DNA of 64,000 nt from Microbacterium terrae (GCF_017831975.1 NZ_JAFDSS010000001.1:620001-684000); one strand, 5' to 3'; shown: positions 1 to 10,268, counted from the stretch's first letter. Numbers and translations are program-made. Notes: a model not told the origin generated them from the sequence alone.

Positions 1-1127
1 AGCACACGGTCTTCGCGCCGGCCGCGACCGCGGGCGAGGGGGCTGCCACCTTCACCGAGGCGACGTACAAGCGGCGTCTGCCGATCCCCGATCACACGGC
101 GGGATTCCGCGTGATGCTCGAGGCGTTCGCCGAGAACGGCCCTGCGCTCGATGCCCATCCACCCGTCGCGGTCGGGCATCGCGTCGTGCACGGCGGCGCG
201 CGCTTCTTCGAGCCGACCCTCGTCACCCCGCTCGTCGAGATCAACATCGACGAGCTGTCGGTGCTCGCGCCGCTGCACAACCCGGCGAACCTTGCCGGCA
301 TCGTGGCGGCGAAGAAGGCGTTCCCCGCCGTGCCGCACGTCGCGGTCTTCGACACAGCGTTCCACCAGACCCTGTCGCCTGCCGCCTACACCTACGCGAT
401 CGACGCGAAGCTCGCGGCCGACCACCGCATCCGTCGCTACGGCTTCCACGGCACCTCGCACAAGTTCGTGAGCGAGGCGGCCGCGGCCTTCGTGGGTCGT
501 CCGGTCGCCGAGCTCAAGCAGCTCGTCTTCCACCTCGGCAACGGCGCATCGGTGACCGCGATCGACGGCGGCCGGTCGGTCGAGACGTCGATGGGGTTCA
601 CCCCGCTCGAGGGCCTCGTCATGGGCACCCGCTCCGGAGACCTCGACCCGGCGATCCTCTTCCATCTCGCCCGCCGGGAGGGCATGTCGATCGCCGATCT
701 GGATGCGCTCCTCAACAAGCGCAGCGGACTGCTCGGCATGGCCGGCTCCAACGACCTGCGCGACATCCGCGCGGCGATCGAGAAGGGGGATGCGAGCGCC
801 GTGCTCGCGTACGAGGTGTACGTCCACCGTCTGCGGCAGTACGCCGGCGCGTACCTCGCCCACCTCGGCGGCGCCGACGTGATCTCGTTCACCGCGGGTG
901 TCGGCGAGAACGCCCCGCACGTGCGTGCGGCGGCGCTCGAGACCCTGGCGTTCGCGGGCGTCGAGATCGACGCCGAGCGCAACCACGCGGTCGGCCGCGG
1001 CGCGCCCGGGGCGGATGGCGGCATCCACGTCATCTCCACCGACGAGTCCCGCGTCATCGTGCTGGTGGTGCCCACCGACGAGGAGCTCGAGATCGCCCGT
1101 CAGACGCTGAGCGTCGCCTCCGCGTAA
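1..1127 (+). CDS. ackA: acetate kinase, 5' end outside window
   Basis: Acetate kinase interconverts acetate + ATP and acetyl phosphate + ADP in the cytoplasm (AckA-Pta pathway). The reading frame is open from base 3, and the first translated residues already match the family, so the true start lies upstream; an in-frame GTG at 111 is internal. Family landmarks include GHRVVHGG near the beginning, YGFHGTSHKFV, HLGNGAS and the late FTAGVGENAP segment. It ends at TAA 1125-1127, 23 bp before pgmB. The usual partner pta would be expected upstream but cannot be seen. Confidence 0.95.
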   Translation, partial: HTVFAPAATAGEGAATFTEATYKRRLPIPDHTAGFRVMLEAFAENGPALDAHPPVAVGHRVVHGGARFFEPTLVTPLVEINIDELSVLAPLHNPANLAGIVAAKKAFPAVPHVAVFDTAFHQTLSPAAYTYAIDAKLAADHRIRRYGFHGTSHKFVSEAAAAFVGRPVAELKQLVFHLGNGASVTAIDGGRSVETSMGFTPLEGLVMGTRSGDLDPAILFHLARREGMSIADLDALLNKRSGLLGMAGSNDLRDIRAAIEKGDASAVLAYEVYVHRLRQYAGAYLAHLGGADVISFTAGVGENAPHVRAAALETLAFAGVEIDAERNHAVGRGAPGADGGIHVISTDESRVIVLVVPTDEELEIARQTLSVASA

Positions 1128-1138
1128 CATCTCGTCGC

Positions 1139-1144
1139 TAGCCT
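1139..1144 (+). promoter_or_regulatory. -10 element TAGCCT before pgmB
   Basis: TAGCCT fits the TANNNT -10 pattern and is followed by exactly 6 bases before the GTG at 1151, which would give a leaderless mRNA. No good -35 hexamer is visible. Confidence 0.5.
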
Positions 1145-1150
1145 GAGGGA

Positions 1151-1882
1151 GTGACCATGGACGCACTGCCAGACCTCGCCGCCTACGACGCCGTCCTGTT
1201 CGACCTGGACGGTGTGCTGACGCCCACCGCCGACGTGCACATGCACGCGTGGCAGTCGATGTTCGACGAACTCTTCGCCGAGTGGGAGATCACTCCGGCG
1301 TACACCGAGCGCGACTATTTCGAGCATCTCGACGGCAAGAAGCGGTACGACGGCGTGGCGAGCCTGCTGCGCTCCCGCGACGTCGAGGTGCCGTGGGGGG
1401 AGCCGTCGGATCCCGTCACCGCCGATACGGTGTGCGGCATCGGCAACCGCAAGAACGCGTACTTCGAGAAGTCGCTCCGTGAGGACGGCATCGCCGCGTA
1501 TCCGGGATCGCTCGCGCTCCTCGACGTCCTCGCGGCGAAGGGCACCCCCGTCGCCGTGGTGTCGAGTTCCAAGAACGCGGAGGAGGTGCTCGGCGTCGCC
1601 GGCATCCGCGACCGCTTCCCGGTGGTGATGGACGGTGTGATCGCCGAGCGCGACCACCTCGCCTCGAAACCCGCACCCGATGTGTTCGTCGAGGCGGCGC
1701 GGATGCTGGGCGTCGACCCTGCACGCTGCGCGGCGGTCGAAGACGCGCTGAGTGGCGTGCAGTCGGCGGCGGCGGGCGGGTTCGCCCTCGTCGTCGGAGT
1801 GGACCGGGGGGCAGGGCGCGACGTGCTCACCGCCGCCGGTGCTCATGTGGTGGTGGAAGACCTGGAGGAGTTCGTCCGATGA
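1151..1882 (+). CDS. pgmB: beta-phosphoglucomutase, HAD family
   Basis: HAD-superfamily mutase of 243 residues that converts beta-glucose 1-phosphate to glucose 6-phosphate. The nucleophile motif DLDGVLT lies near residue 17, VVSSSKN follows mid-protein, and KPAPDVFVEAARMLGVDP plus VEDALSGV form motifs III and IV. The start is GTG 1151, six bases after a TANNNT hexamer; ATG 1157 is an alternative. It overlaps the downstream GH65 phosphorylase by 4 bp (ATGA), the classic arrangement in which the phosphorylase releases beta-glucose 1-phosphate for this enzyme. That neighbour is what separates it from a generic HAD phosphatase. Confidence 0.88.
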   Translation: MTMDALPDLAAYDAVLFDLDGVLTPTADVHMHAWQSMFDELFAEWEITPAYTERDYFEHLDGKKRYDGVASLLRSRDVEVPWGEPSDPVTADTVCGIGNRKNAYFEKSLREDGIAAYPGSLALLDVLAAKGTPVAVVSSSKNAEEVLGVAGIRDRFPVVMDGVIAERDHLASKPAPDVFVEAARMLGVDPARCAAVEDALSGVQSAAAGGFALVVGVDRGAGRDVLTAAGAHVVVEDLEEFVR

Positions 1883-4425
1883 CCGATGCCGCAATGGACC
1901 GCGACCGCTTTCCGATCGATCCCTGGCGACTGGTCGAGACCTCGTTCGACATCGCCGACACCGGCGTCACCGAGACTCTGTTCGCCATCGGCAACGGCTA
2001 CCTGGGGCTGCGCGGCAACCAGCCCGAGGGGCGGCACGCCCACGAGCACGGCACCTTCATCAACGGGTTCCACGAGACCTTCCCGATCCGCCACGCCGAG
2101 CAGGCGTACGGCTTCGCCGAGGTGGGCCAGACCATCATCAACGCGCCCGACGCGAAGGTGATGCGCGTCTACGTCGACGACGAGCCGCTCTCGCTCGATG
2201 TCGCCGACATGCGCGACTACGAGCGCTCGCTCGACATGCGCGACGGCGTGCTGCGCCGTCACATCGAGTGGACCACTCCGAGCGGCAAGGAGGTGCGCAT
2301 CGACTACGACCGCCTCGTGTCGTTCGAGGAGAAGCACCTCGCCGTGATGCGCCTCGAGGTCACCGTGCTCAATGCCGACGCACCCGTGACGGTGAGCTGC
2401 CAGCTGCTCAACCGGCAGGACGGCGAAGACGTCTACGGCGGCACGCCCACCGCTCCCAAGAAGGCCGGGTTCGATCCGCGCAAGACCGACAAGCTGGCCG
2501 AGCGCGTGCTCCAGCCCGAGGAGTACTGGCAGGACGGCCTGCGCTCGGCGCTGTCGTACCGGGTGAACGCGTCGGGCATGACGATCGCTGTCGTCGCCGA
2601 TCACATCATCGAGACCGACAACGCCTACACGGCGCGGGCGCTCATCGAGCCCGACATCGCCAAGAACGTGTTCCGCGTGCAGGCGAAGGCCGGCGTGCCG
2701 ATCTCGGTCACCAAGGTCGTGAGCTACCACACGTCGCGGGGCGTCCCCGCCCGTGAGCTGGTCGACCGCTGCCGCCGCACCCTCGACCGTTCGCTCAGCG
2801 AGGGCATCGACGCGATCTACCGCACGCAGCGTGCCTGGCTCGACGACTTCTGGGCACGCTCCGACGTGCGCATCGGGGGACACGACGACCTGCAGCAGGC
2901 GACCCGCTGGTGCCTGTTCCAGCTCGCGCAGGCGTCGGCCCGCGCCGACGGCCAGGGCGTCCCCGCGAAGGGCATGACCGGGTCGGGCTACAGCGGGCAC
3001 TACTTCTGGGACACCGAGATCTACGTGCTGCCGTTCCTGGCGTACACGACCCCGCTCTGGGCCCGAAACGCGCTGCGCATGCGGTACCTCATGCTCCCCG
3101 CCGCCCGGCGGCGCGCCTTCCAGCTGAACGAGAACGGTGCGCTGTTCCCGTGGCGCACCATCAACGGTGAGGAGGCGTCGGCGTATTACGCGGCCGGCAC
3201 CGCGCAGTTCCACATCAACGCAGACGTGTCGTTCGCGCTCGCGAAGTACGTGCGCGCCACGGGCGACACCGAGTTCCTCCACCGCGAGGGCGTCGACATC
3301 GCGGTCGAGACCGCGCGGCTGTGGACGACGCTCGGCTTCTGGCGCTCGCTCGACGGCGATCGTGACGGCGAGATCGACGGCGAGACGTTCCACATCCACG
3401 GCGTGACCGGACCCGACGAGTACACCACCGTCGTCAACGACAACCTCTTCACCAACGTGATGGCGCGCTTCAACCTGCGCTTCGCGGCCCGCACGATCCG
3501 TGACATGGCCGAGCTCGACGGCGAGGTGTACCGCAAGATGGTCGACCGCCTCGGGCTCGAGGAGGGAGAGCCCGAGGCCTGGGAGCGCGCGGCGGAGGCG
3601 ATGCACATCCCGTTCAGCCCGAGCCTCGGCATCCACCCGCAGGATCACGTCTTCCTCGAGCGCGAGATCTGGGACCTCGAGAACACGCCGGCCGACCGCC
3701 GGCCGCTGCTGCTGCACTTCCACCCGCTCGTGATCTACCGCTACCAGGTGCTCAAGCAGGCGGATGTCGTGCTCGCGCTCTTCCTGCAGGGCAACCACTT
3801 CTCCGATGAGGACAAGCTCGCCGATTTCGAGTACTACGACCCGCTGACCACGGGCGACTCGACGCTGTCGGCGGTGGTGCAGGCGATCCTCGCCGCCGAG
3901 GTCGGGTATCAGGACCTCGCGCTGGAGTACTTCCGCCAGTCGATCTTCGTCGACCTCGCCGACCTGCACCACAATGCCGCCGACGGCGTGCACGTCGCCT
4001 CGGCGGGCGGCGTGTGGACGGCGCTCGTCTGCGGATTCGGCGGCATGCGCGATCACTTCGGCGAGCTTTCGTTCGACCCGAGGCTTCCGGCCGACTGGCC
4101 CGAGATCTCGTTCGTGCTGCACTGGCACGGCACGCGTCTCGAGGTGTCGATCACACGCGATGAACTGCGCGTCGTGGCGGGCGACGGCGACCCGGTCGGG
4201 TTCAGCGTGCGGGGCACCGGGTACGTCGTCGGCGCGGGCGAAGAGGTCGTCGTCGCGCTCGCCGACCAGGGACCCGTGCGCGCCGGCCGGCCGACGCTGC
4301 GGCAGTTCGCCGACCAGCGCCGCGAAGACGGCTCGCTCCTGTCGGCGTCGGTTCCGACGGTCACGACGTCGATCCCGATCGTCGCGGGATCGGGTGCCGA
4401 CGTGGAGCACGGCGCGGACGCCTGA
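1879..4425 (+). CDS. GH65 disaccharide phosphorylase (maltose/trehalose/kojibiose type)
   Basis: Glycoside hydrolase family 65 enzyme of 848 residues, expected to phosphorolyse an alpha-glucosyl disaccharide to beta-glucose 1-phosphate + glucose in the cytoplasm. The N-terminal beta-sandwich is followed by an (alpha/alpha)6 barrel with YFWDTEIYVLPF, and by HGVTGPDEYT in which Glu514 is the expected general acid. The KQADVVLAL and TTGDSTLSA segments match the family's substrate/phosphate region. No signal peptide. It is coupled to pgmB by a 4-bp overlap. Exact substrate (maltose, trehalose, kojibiose or nigerose) cannot be read from sequence by eye; trehalose or maltose are commonest in this setting. 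Confidence 0.88.
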   Translation: MTDAAMDRDRFPIDPWRLVETSFDIADTGVTETLFAIGNGYLGLRGNQPEGRHAHEHGTFINGFHETFPIRHAEQAYGFAEVGQTIINAPDAKVMRVYVDDEPLSLDVADMRDYERSLDMRDGVLRRHIEWTTPSGKEVRIDYDRLVSFEEKHLAVMRLEVTVLNADAPVTVSCQLLNRQDGEDVYGGTPTAPKKAGFDPRKTDKLAERVLQPEEYWQDGLRSALSYRVNASGMTIAVVADHIIETDNAYTARALIEPDIAKNVFRVQAKAGVPISVTKVVSYHTSRGVPARELVDRCRRTLDRSLSEGIDAIYRTQRAWLDDFWARSDVRIGGHDDLQQATRWCLFQLAQASARADGQGVPAKGMTGSGYSGHYFWDTEIYVLPFLAYTTPLWARNALRMRYLMLPAARRRAFQLNENGALFPWRTINGEEASAYYAAGTAQFHINADVSFALAKYVRATGDTEFLHREGVDIAVETARLWTTLGFWRSLDGDRDGEIDGETFHIHGVTGPDEYTTVVNDNLFTNVMARFNLRFAARTIRDMAELDGEVYRKMVDRLGLEEGEPEAWERAAEAMHIPFSPSLGIHPQDHVFLEREIWDLENTPADRRPLLLHFHPLVIYRYQVLKQADVVLALFLQGNHFSDEDKLADFEYYDPLTTGDSTLSAVVQAILAAEVGYQDLALEYFRQSIFVDLADLHHNAADGVHVASAGGVWTALVCGFGGMRDHFGELSFDPRLPADWPEISFVLHWHGTRLEVSITRDELRVVAGDGDPVGFSVRGTGYVVGAGEEVVVALADQGPVRAGRPTLRQFADQRREDGSLLSASVPTVTTSIPIVAGSGADVEHGADA

Positions 4426-4452
4426 CCCGCTCGTACGCCGTGCCCGGCTGGC

Positions 4453-5130
4453 TCAGACGCTGACGGGAGACACTGCGCTGTGCCCGGCATCCGTCCATGC
4501 CGAACGGAACGCGCGGGCGGCGGCTTCGGGGTCGGCCGCTCCGCACACCGCCGACACCACGGCCAGCCCGGCCGCCCCCGCGGAGCGGAGCGGTGCGGCA
4601 TCGGCGACCCCGACTCCGCCGATCGCGACGCACGGCAGCGGGGTGGCGGAGGCGAGCGCGGCGAAGCCGTCGTAGCCGAGCGGCTCGGGGTGGTCGGCCT
4701 TCGTCGCGGTCGGCCGGATGACCCCGACACCGATATAGTCGAGCGTGCGCATCGGCATCGCCGCCGCGGAAGCCAGGTGGGCGGGGGTGTTCGCCGTCCA
4801 CCCGATCAGGGCCTGGGCGCCGAGCAGACGGCGCGCCGTCTCCGGTGGCACGTCGCTCTGCCCGAGGTGCACGCCGTCGACACACGCGCCGGCGTCGCGC
4901 GCGGCCAGAACCACGTCGAGCCGGTCGTCGACGATGAGCGCCGCCCGACCGCCGACGACGGCCGACAGGGCGACCGCCTGCGCGATCAGCTCGCGTGCCG
5001 AGACGTGCTTCGCGCGGAGCTGCACGACTCCCACGCCTCCGGCTGCGGCGGCGTCGACCACCCCGACGAGTCGCTCGAACGGCAGCCGCTCGTCGGTGAC
5101 GAGGTGCAGCGACAGATCGTGAACCGTCAT
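4453..5130 (-). CDS. thiE: thiamine-phosphate synthase
   Basis: ThiE couples hydroxymethylpyrimidine diphosphate with thiazole phosphate to give thiamine monophosphate. The 225-residue TIM barrel carries HLVTDERL at the start, VVQLRAKH (pyrophosphate/Mg site region), [23 protein letters not shown], and the C-terminal [10 protein letters not shown] phosphate loop. The start ATG at 5130 overlaps the thiM stop by 4 bp, so the two are a translationally coupled operon under the upstream TPP riboswitch. It converges on the GH65 gene with only 27 bp between them and no clear terminator. Confidence 0.93.
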   Translation of the reverse strand: MTVHDLSLHLVTDERLPFERLVGVVDAAAAGGVGVVQLRAKHVSARELIAQAVALSAVVGGRAALIVDDRLDVVLAARDAGACVDGVHLGQSDVPPETARRLLGAQALIGWTANTPAHLASAAAMPMRTLDYIGVGVIRPTATKADHPEPLGYDGFAALASATPLPCVAIGGVGVADAAPLRSAGAAGLAVVSAVCGAADPEAAARAFRSAWTDAGHSAVSPVSV

Positions 5131-6029
5131 CGGATCGCGGCCTCGAGGTCCGCGTGGTCATCGGCGCTCTCGCCGGCCTCGTCGGTCCCGCGATCCACCG
5201 GGTATTCGACGACCCGCCCCTCGAGATCCGCCGGCTCGACCGCATCGAGCGCGTCGATGAACGCGACCGCGAACGAACCGGGGGAGCGCGAGACGGATGC
5301 CGCACGTTCGGCGGCCGCCGAATGCACGGCGCATCCGGTGACCGCCGCGGTGAACGGATCGGTCACGGCGAGGAAGGCCGCGATCGTCGCTCCCAGCGAG
5401 CATCCGCCGCCGGTGACGCGCGTCAGGAGGACGTCGCCGCCGTGCACGCGGGCGACCAGCGCGCCGTCGGTGACGAGGTCGACCTCCCCGGTCACGACCA
5501 CGACGCCGCCGGTGCGCAGGGCGAGGGCGCGCGCCGCGTCGATCGCGTCGTCGGGGGAGTCGGTCGCATCGACGCCGCGCCCGCCGCGCGAGAGCCCGGC
5601 GACGGCGAGGATCTCGGAGGCGTTGCCGCGCACGATCGCTGGGCGATGGTGGAGGAGCTCCTCGGCGAGAGCCGTGCGCACCGGCAGAGCACCGACGGCG
5701 ACCGGGTCGAGCACCCAGGGCGTGCCCGCCCGCACCGCTTCGCGGGCGGCGTCGCGCTGCTCGGAACGGGGTGTGCCGAGGTTCACGAGCACGCCCCCGG
5801 CGACACCGGCGAACATGCCGGCCTCGCCTGGGATGTCGCACATCGCCGGCGAAGCGCCGAGTGCGAGGAGCACGTTGGCGGTGAAGTTCGTCACCACCGC
5901 GTTCGTGATGCACTGCACCAGGGGGTTCGCGGCGCGCAGCGCGTCGAGGGCCTCGCCGGGCGTCGCCGGGCCGGCTGCCCGCGCGGAACCGGAGGTGGAC
6001 AGGGGGTTTTCAGACGTGCCGATGCTCAT
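5127..6029 (-). CDS. thiM: hydroxyethylthiazole kinase
   Basis: ThiM phosphorylates 4-methyl-5-(2-hydroxyethyl)thiazole with ATP, a thiamine salvage step that feeds ThiE. The protein has 300 residues. [14 protein letters not shown] and LALGASPAM near residues 35-60 are substrate-site hallmarks, and [10 protein letters not shown] is the anion-hole/catalytic Cys loop. Start ATG 6029 sits directly against the 3' edge of a TPP riboswitch, so its ribosome binding site lies within or beside the aptamer. Together with thiE this is a salvage-type operon; thiC, thiD and thiG are not in the window. Confidence 0.93.
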   Translation of the reverse strand: MSIGTSENPLSTSGSARAAGPATPGEALDALRAANPLVQCITNAVVTNFTANVLLALGASPAMCDIPGEAGMFAGVAGGVLVNLGTPRSEQRDAAREAVRAGTPWVLDPVAVGALPVRTALAEELLHHRPAIVRGNASEILAVAGLSRGGRGVDATDSPDDAIDAARALALRTGGVVVVTGEVDLVTDGALVARVHGGDVLLTRVTGGGCSLGATIAAFLAVTDPFTAAVTGCAVHSAAAERAASVSRSPGSFAVAFIDALDAVEPADLEGRVVEYPVDRGTDEAGESADDHADLEAAIR

Positions 6030-6030
6030 T

Positions 6031-6113
6031 GCGACATCCCTTCGCCAGTACGAACTAGATCAGGTTCGACGGGTGTGATCTCAGCCCGCGCGGCGGGCAC
6101 CCCGTGTCACTCG
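6031..6113 (-). promoter_or_regulatory. TPP riboswitch (THI element) upstream of thiM
   Basis: On the minus strand the conserved aptamer blocks appear in order: CGGGGTGCCC, GGCTGAGATCACACCCG (CTGAGA at 6084-6079), GAACCTGATC, then GTACTGGCGAAGGGATG. This is the thiamine pyrophosphate aptamer consensus. The 3' AGGGATG lies about 6-12 bases before the thiM ATG and doubles as Shine-Dalgarno-like sequence. No intrinsic terminator fits between aptamer and start, so translational control by sequestering the ribosome binding site is the likely mechanism. Confidence 0.95.
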
Positions 6114-6181
6114 GGCATGACGCTAGCAGCGGCCGGGTGGGCCGGGCGAATCGCGCCTGCCTCGATGTCGCACGCACGCCG

Positions 6182-6187
6182 TAGGGT
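6182..6187 (+). promoter_or_regulatory. -10 element TAGGGT before dnaX
   Basis: TANNNT hexamer followed by 6 bases and the GTG start of dnaX at 6194; predicts a leaderless dnaX transcript and supports that start. Confidence 0.5.
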
Positions 6188-6193
6188 GGACGG

Positions 6194-8584
6194 GTGACCA
6201 CCGCTCTGTACCGCCGCTACCGGCCCGAGTCCTTCGCGGAGATGATCGGGCAGTCCCAGGTCACCGAGCCCCTGATGACGGCGCTGCGCGGCGACCGCGT
6301 CGGCCACGCCTACCTCTTCTCGGGTCCGCGCGGCTGCGGCAAGACCACATCGGCGCGCATCCTCGCCCGCTGCCTCAACTGCGCACAGGGGCCGACCGAC
6401 ACTCCGTGCGGCACCTGCGACAGCTGCGTCGAGCTCGGTCGCGGCGGCGGCGGCTCGCTCGACGTCGTCGAGATCGACGCAGCCAGCCACAACGGCGTCG
6501 ACGATGCGCGCGACCTGCGCGAGCGCGCGGTGTTCGCCCCGGCGCGCGACCGCTTCAAGATCTTCATCCTCGACGAGGCGCACATGGTGACGCCGCAGGG
6601 GTTCAACGCGCTCCTCAAGCTCGTCGAAGAGCCGCCCGAGCACGTCAAGTTCATCTTCGCGACGACCGAGCCCGAGAAGGTCATCGGCACGATCCGTTCG
6701 CGCACCCACCACTACCCGTTCCGGCTCGTCCCGCCGGGCGCGATGCTCGAGTACGTCGAACAGCTGTGCGGGCAGGAGGGCGTCGAGGTCGAGCAGGGCG
6801 TGCTCCCGCTCGTCGTGCGGGCGGGTGGCGGTTCGCCGCGCGACACGCTGTCGCTGCTCGACCAGCTCATCGCGGGCTCCGAAGAGGGTGCCGTGCGCTA
6901 CGAGCGCGCCGTGGCCCTTCTCGGCTACACGCACGCCGAGCTGCTCGACGAGGTCGTCGGCGCGTTCGCCGGCGATGACGCGGCGGCGGCGTTCGCCGCG
7001 ATCGACCGCGTGGTGCAGACGGGGCAGGATCCGCGCCGCTTCGTCGACGATCTGCTCGAGCGACTGCGCGACCTCATCGTCGTCGCGGCGACCGGGGCGC
7101 AGGCTTCGGCGGTGCTGCGCGGGGTCTCGAGCGATGACCTCGCCCGCATGCAGGCCCAGGCCTCCGCCATCGGCGCCGCCCGGCTCTCGCGCATCGCCGA
7201 CATCGTGATCGCCACGCTCGACGACATGACCGGCGCCACCTCGCCGCGGCTGCAGCTCGAGCTCATGGTCGCCCGTGTGCTCGCGCGCGGCGCGGGCGGC
7301 GCGGCTGCCGTGCAGGCTCCGGTCACGGCTGCCGCGGCCGTACCGGCACCGGCCGCGGCTCCCGCTCCCGCCGCGCCGGCAGCCGCTCCCGCTGCGACTC
7401 CGGTCGTCGGCGCAGCGCCCGTCACGGCGCCGCCCGCCTCCGCTCCCGAGGTCGCTCCCGCGCGCGCGGAGTCTGCTGCGCAGCCGCCCGCTGCGCCGGC
7501 GGCGCCGCCGGCTGCCGAAACCTCGGCGGCTGCGCCCGTCGCCGTTCCGGCCGGACCCGTCACATTCGAGACGCTGCGGGCGGCATGGCCTGCAGTTCTG
7601 GCGAGCCTCGAGACCATCAGCCGCTCGTCGTGGATGCTGGCATCGGGGGCGACGGCAGCCGCGTTCGCCGACGACGTGCTCACGCTGACCTTCGCCAGCC
7701 AGTCCGACGTCGCGAAGTTCAAGCACCTCGCCGCGGGCAAGGGGCCGAGCGAAGACCTGCGCCAGGCGATCCTCGGCGTGCTCGGCGTGCGCGTCAAGTA
7801 CATCGCGCGGCACGACCCGTCGCGTGGCGGCAGCGCACGCGAAGGATCGGGCGCGGGCGATGCGGGCGGTGGTTCCGGGGCCTCCGGCACGCCTCGCGCA
7901 GCGTCGTCCGACGCGTCCGACGGTCCACGAGCCGCGGCGGGCGCCCCGCCCACCGCTCCGTCCTCCGGCGCACCCCGCGCCGGATCGCCAGACGCCCCGC
8001 CGACTGTCGTCGGCTCCGCGCCTGCGCAGGCCTCGCCGCGGCCCTCGACCCCGGCTCCGGCCGGTCGGGGTCCACAGGCGCCGGCGTCTGCCGAGCGTGC
8101 ACCGGCTCGTTCCGGTGATCGCGCCGCCCCCCGTGCGTCGGCTCCGGCCGCTGCCGCGCCGGTGACCGAGTGGGCGGTCGCAGCGATCCCGTCCGACGAC
8201 GACGCACCGCCTCCCGGCCCGCCCGAGTCGACATCGTCGCCGCAGCCGTTCGCCGTCGACGACGAGCCGGAAGACGCCGAGCGCGAGGCGATGCACGCCC
8301 GCGTCGCCACGGTCGCCCCGCCCCGCGAGGGCGACGTGCTCCCGGCGCGCGAGACCGCGTCGTCGGCCGCGCCCGACGACGACGGCGATGACGCCGACGA
8401 GTACCCCGACACGGATGCGGTCGCCGGCGACCTGGCACCGCCGACCGTCGCACCGTCCCTGGCCCCCGCGGTGACGACCCGCAACGACGGTGTTCAGCGC
8501 TACGGCGAAGCCGTGGTGCGGCAGGTGCTCGGCGCCACCTTCGTTCGCGAAGAGCCCCACCAGCAGCCCACCCGGTTCAACTAG
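6194..8584 (+). CDS. dnaX: DNA polymerase III subunits gamma/tau
   Basis: Clamp-loader ATPase of the replicative polymerase, 796 residues. The N-terminal [15 protein letters not shown] is diagnostic; the AAA+ core has Walker [10 protein letters not shown], a four-Cys zinc module (CLNCAQ...CGTCDSC), DEAHM (Walker B) and the sensor segment near residue 150. From about residue 370 there is a long Ala/Pro-rich linker, then a tau-like domain with [16 protein letters not shown], then a second disordered acidic/Pro-rich stretch. The start is GTG 6194 after a TANNNT-N6 promoter. It is followed 14 bp later by recR, a pairing found in many bacteria. Confidence 0.97.
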   Translation: MTTALYRRYRPESFAEMIGQSQVTEPLMTALRGDRVGHAYLFSGPRGCGKTTSARILARCLNCAQGPTDTPCGTCDSCVELGRGGGGSLDVVEIDAASHNGVDDARDLRERAVFAPARDRFKIFILDEAHMVTPQGFNALLKLVEEPPEHVKFIFATTEPEKVIGTIRSRTHHYPFRLVPPGAMLEYVEQLCGQEGVEVEQGVLPLVVRAGGGSPRDTLSLLDQLIAGSEEGAVRYERAVALLGYTHAELLDEVVGAFAGDDAAAAFAAIDRVVQTGQDPRRFVDDLLERLRDLIVVAATGAQASAVLRGVSSDDLARMQAQASAIGAARLSRIADIVIATLDDMTGATSPRLQLELMVARVLARGAGGAAAVQAPVTAAAAVPAPAAAPAPAAPAAAPAATPVVGAAPVTAPPASAPEVAPARAESAAQPPAAPAAPPAAETSAAAPVAVPAGPVTFETLRAAWPAVLASLETISRSSWMLASGATAAAFADDVLTLTFASQSDVAKFKHLAAGKGPSEDLRQAILGVLGVRVKYIARHDPSRGGSAREGSGAGDAGGGSGASGTPRAASSDASDGPRAAAGAPPTAPSSGAPRAGSPDAPPTVVGSAPAQASPRPSTPAPAGRGPQAPASAERAPARSGDRAAPRASAPAAAAPVTEWAVAAIPSDDDAPPPGPPESTSSPQPFAVDDEPEDAEREAMHARVATVAPPREGDVLPARETASSAAPDDDGDDADEYPDTDAVAGDLAPPTVAPSLAPAVTTRNDGVQRYGEAVVRQVLGATFVREEPHQQPTRFN

Positions 8585-8598
8585 GAATCCCGACTGGC

Positions 8599-9192
8599 AT
8601 GTACGACGGCATCGTCCAAGACCTCATCGACGAATTCGGCCGCCTCCCCGGCATCGGCCCGAAATCCGCACAGCGGATCACATTCCACATCCTGCAGTCG
8701 CCGAACTTCGACGTCTCGCACCTCGCCGAACTCCTCGCCGTCGTGCGCGAGAAGGTGCGCTTCTGCGAGGTGTGCGGCAACGTCTCGGAGCAGGAGCGCT
8801 GCAGCATCTGCCGCGACCCGCGTCGCAACGTCTCGCTGATCTGCGTGGTCGAAGACGCCAAAGACGTCGCGGCCATCGAGCGCACGCGCGAGTTCCGCGG
8901 GCTCTACCACGTGCTCGGCGGCGCGATCAGCCCGATCGCCGGCGTCGGACCCGACGATCTGCGCATCACGCAACTCATGCAGCGACTCGCCGACGGCACC
9001 GTGCAGGAGGTCATCCTCGCCACGAACCCCAACCTCGAAGGCGAGGCCACGGCGACCTACCTCAGCCGGCTGCTCCACTCGCTCGAGATCTCGGTGACGC
9101 GTCTCGCCTCCGGGCTCCCCGTGGGCGGCGACCTGGAGTACGCCGACGAGGTCACCCTCGGACGCGCGTTCGAGGGCCGCCGCTCGATCTGA
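8599..9192 (+). CDS. recR: recombination mediator RecR
   Basis: RecR (197 residues) acts with RecF/RecO to load RecA at gaps during recombinational repair. It shows the helix-hairpin-helix [15 protein letters not shown], a C4 zinc finger ([16 protein letters not shown]) near residues 55-70, a Toprim domain beginning at [12 protein letters not shown], and the C-terminal Walker-like [16 protein letters not shown]. Start ATG 8599 lies 14 bp after dnaX, so it is co-transcribed with the clamp loader. Confidence 0.97.
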   Translation: MYDGIVQDLIDEFGRLPGIGPKSAQRITFHILQSPNFDVSHLAELLAVVREKVRFCEVCGNVSEQERCSICRDPRRNVSLICVVEDAKDVAAIERTREFRGLYHVLGGAISPIAGVGPDDLRITQLMQRLADGTVQEVILATNPNLEGEATATYLSRLLHSLEISVTRLASGLPVGGDLEYADEVTLGRAFEGRRSI

Positions 9193-9310
9193 CGGCGGGG
9201 ATGTCCGACGTCCGCCGTACATTGGCGGAGTACGCACTCGCCGGCTCGCACGGTGCACGCGAGCATGGACGACGGCGGGATCCGGCATCCCGAGAACAGG
9301 GCGGGTCCGC

Positions 9311-10246
9311 ATGAACGACGCACAGCGCTTCGACGCCCGTGCCTGGGTTCTCTTCGCGATCATGGCGGTCCTATGGGGCGTGCCGTACCTGTTCATCAGC
9401 ATCGCCGTCGAGTCGTACTCCCCGGCAGCCGTCGTCGCCGGGCGCACCCTGCTCGGCGCGCTCCTGCTCCTTCCGTTCGCGCTGCGGCAGCGGGCGCTTC
9501 GCCCCGCGTTCGCGAAGATCGGGTGGGTGCTGCTGTTCGGGGCGATCGAGATGGCCGGGCCCTTCCTCCTGCTGGGCCACGCCGAGCAGACGCTCCCCTC
9601 GGGCCTCACCGGACTCCTCGTCGCGACCGTGCCGCTGTTCGCGGCGATCATCGCGTTCGGCGGAGGCGACCGCAGCGTTCTCAGCCCCGCCCGCATCATC
9701 GGGCTGTGCGTCGGCTTCGCCGGCGTCTTCGTCATCGTGGCCGGGCCGGGCCTCGCGGTGCCCGGCGGGGGCGGACTCCTCGCCGTCGGCGAGGTGCTCC
9801 TGGTCGCCGTCCTGTACTCGATCGCACCGTTCGTGATCGCCACGAAGCTCCGCGACGTGCCGTCGCTCGGCACCATCACCCTCGCGCTCTTCGCGGTCGG
9901 GCTGTTCTACACGCCGATCGCCTTCCTCACCCAGCACGAGGTGCCGACCGTGCCGAGCACTGTCGCGTTGGTCGCACTCGCAGTGCTCTGCACCGCGCTC
10001 GCGTTCATCGTCTTCTTCGCCCTCATCGCCCGGGTCGGTCCGGTCCGGGCACCGCTGTTCACCTACGTCAACCCGGTCGTCGCGATCGCGCTCGGGGCGA
10101 TCGTGCTGGGAGAGGCGCTCACGACGGGCCTGCTGATCGGATTTCCGCTCGTGATCCTCGGGTGCTGGCTGGCAGCCACCGGCGGCAGGTTCCGGGTGCC
10201 GCGCGGCGACCTCGTCGCCGAGCTTCCGGCAGACACCCAGCGCTGA
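9311..10246 (+). CDS. EamA/DMT-family transporter
   Basis: Integral membrane protein of 311 residues with about ten hydrophobic segments in two EamA repeats, typical of drug/metabolite transporters of the RhaT/YdcZ-like class. N-terminal WVLFAIMAVLWGVPYLFI is the usual first helix of EamA proteins. Substrate is unknown; amino acid or metabolite efflux is the common role. It starts at ATG 9311, 118 bp after recR, in a gap with no obvious terminator. Its 3' end faces the thrE-like exporter 23 bp away. Confidence 0.85.
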   Translation: MNDAQRFDARAWVLFAIMAVLWGVPYLFISIAVESYSPAAVVAGRTLLGALLLLPFALRQRALRPAFAKIGWVLLFGAIEMAGPFLLLGHAEQTLPSGLTGLLVATVPLFAAIIAFGGGDRSVLSPARIIGLCVGFAGVFVIVAGPGLAVPGGGGLLAVGEVLLVAVLYSIAPFVIATKLRDVPSLGTITLALFAVGLFYTPIAFLTQHEVPTVPSTVALVALAVLCTALAFIVFFALIARVGPVRAPLFTYVNPVVAIALGAIVLGEALTTGLLIGFPLVILGCWLAATGGRFRVPRGDLVAELPADTQR

Positions 10247-10268
10247 TCCGCCGCGGCTGCGCGCGCCG

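Noticed and set aside
1843-4410. 855-codon open frame antisense to the GH65 gene
   Set aside because: High-GC shadow frame; composition (Arg, Val, His rich) with no motif, whereas the plus strand encodes a clear GH65 enzyme.
7310-7550. Ala/Pro repeats in dnaX as a DNA repeat array
   Set aside because: It is low-complexity protein coding with varying codons, the usual tau linker, not a DNA repeat.
6107-8560. Long antisense frame opposite dnaX, and similar ones opposite topA, NRPS and tad genes
   Set aside because: All are Arg/Gly-rich shadows of third-position GC bias.
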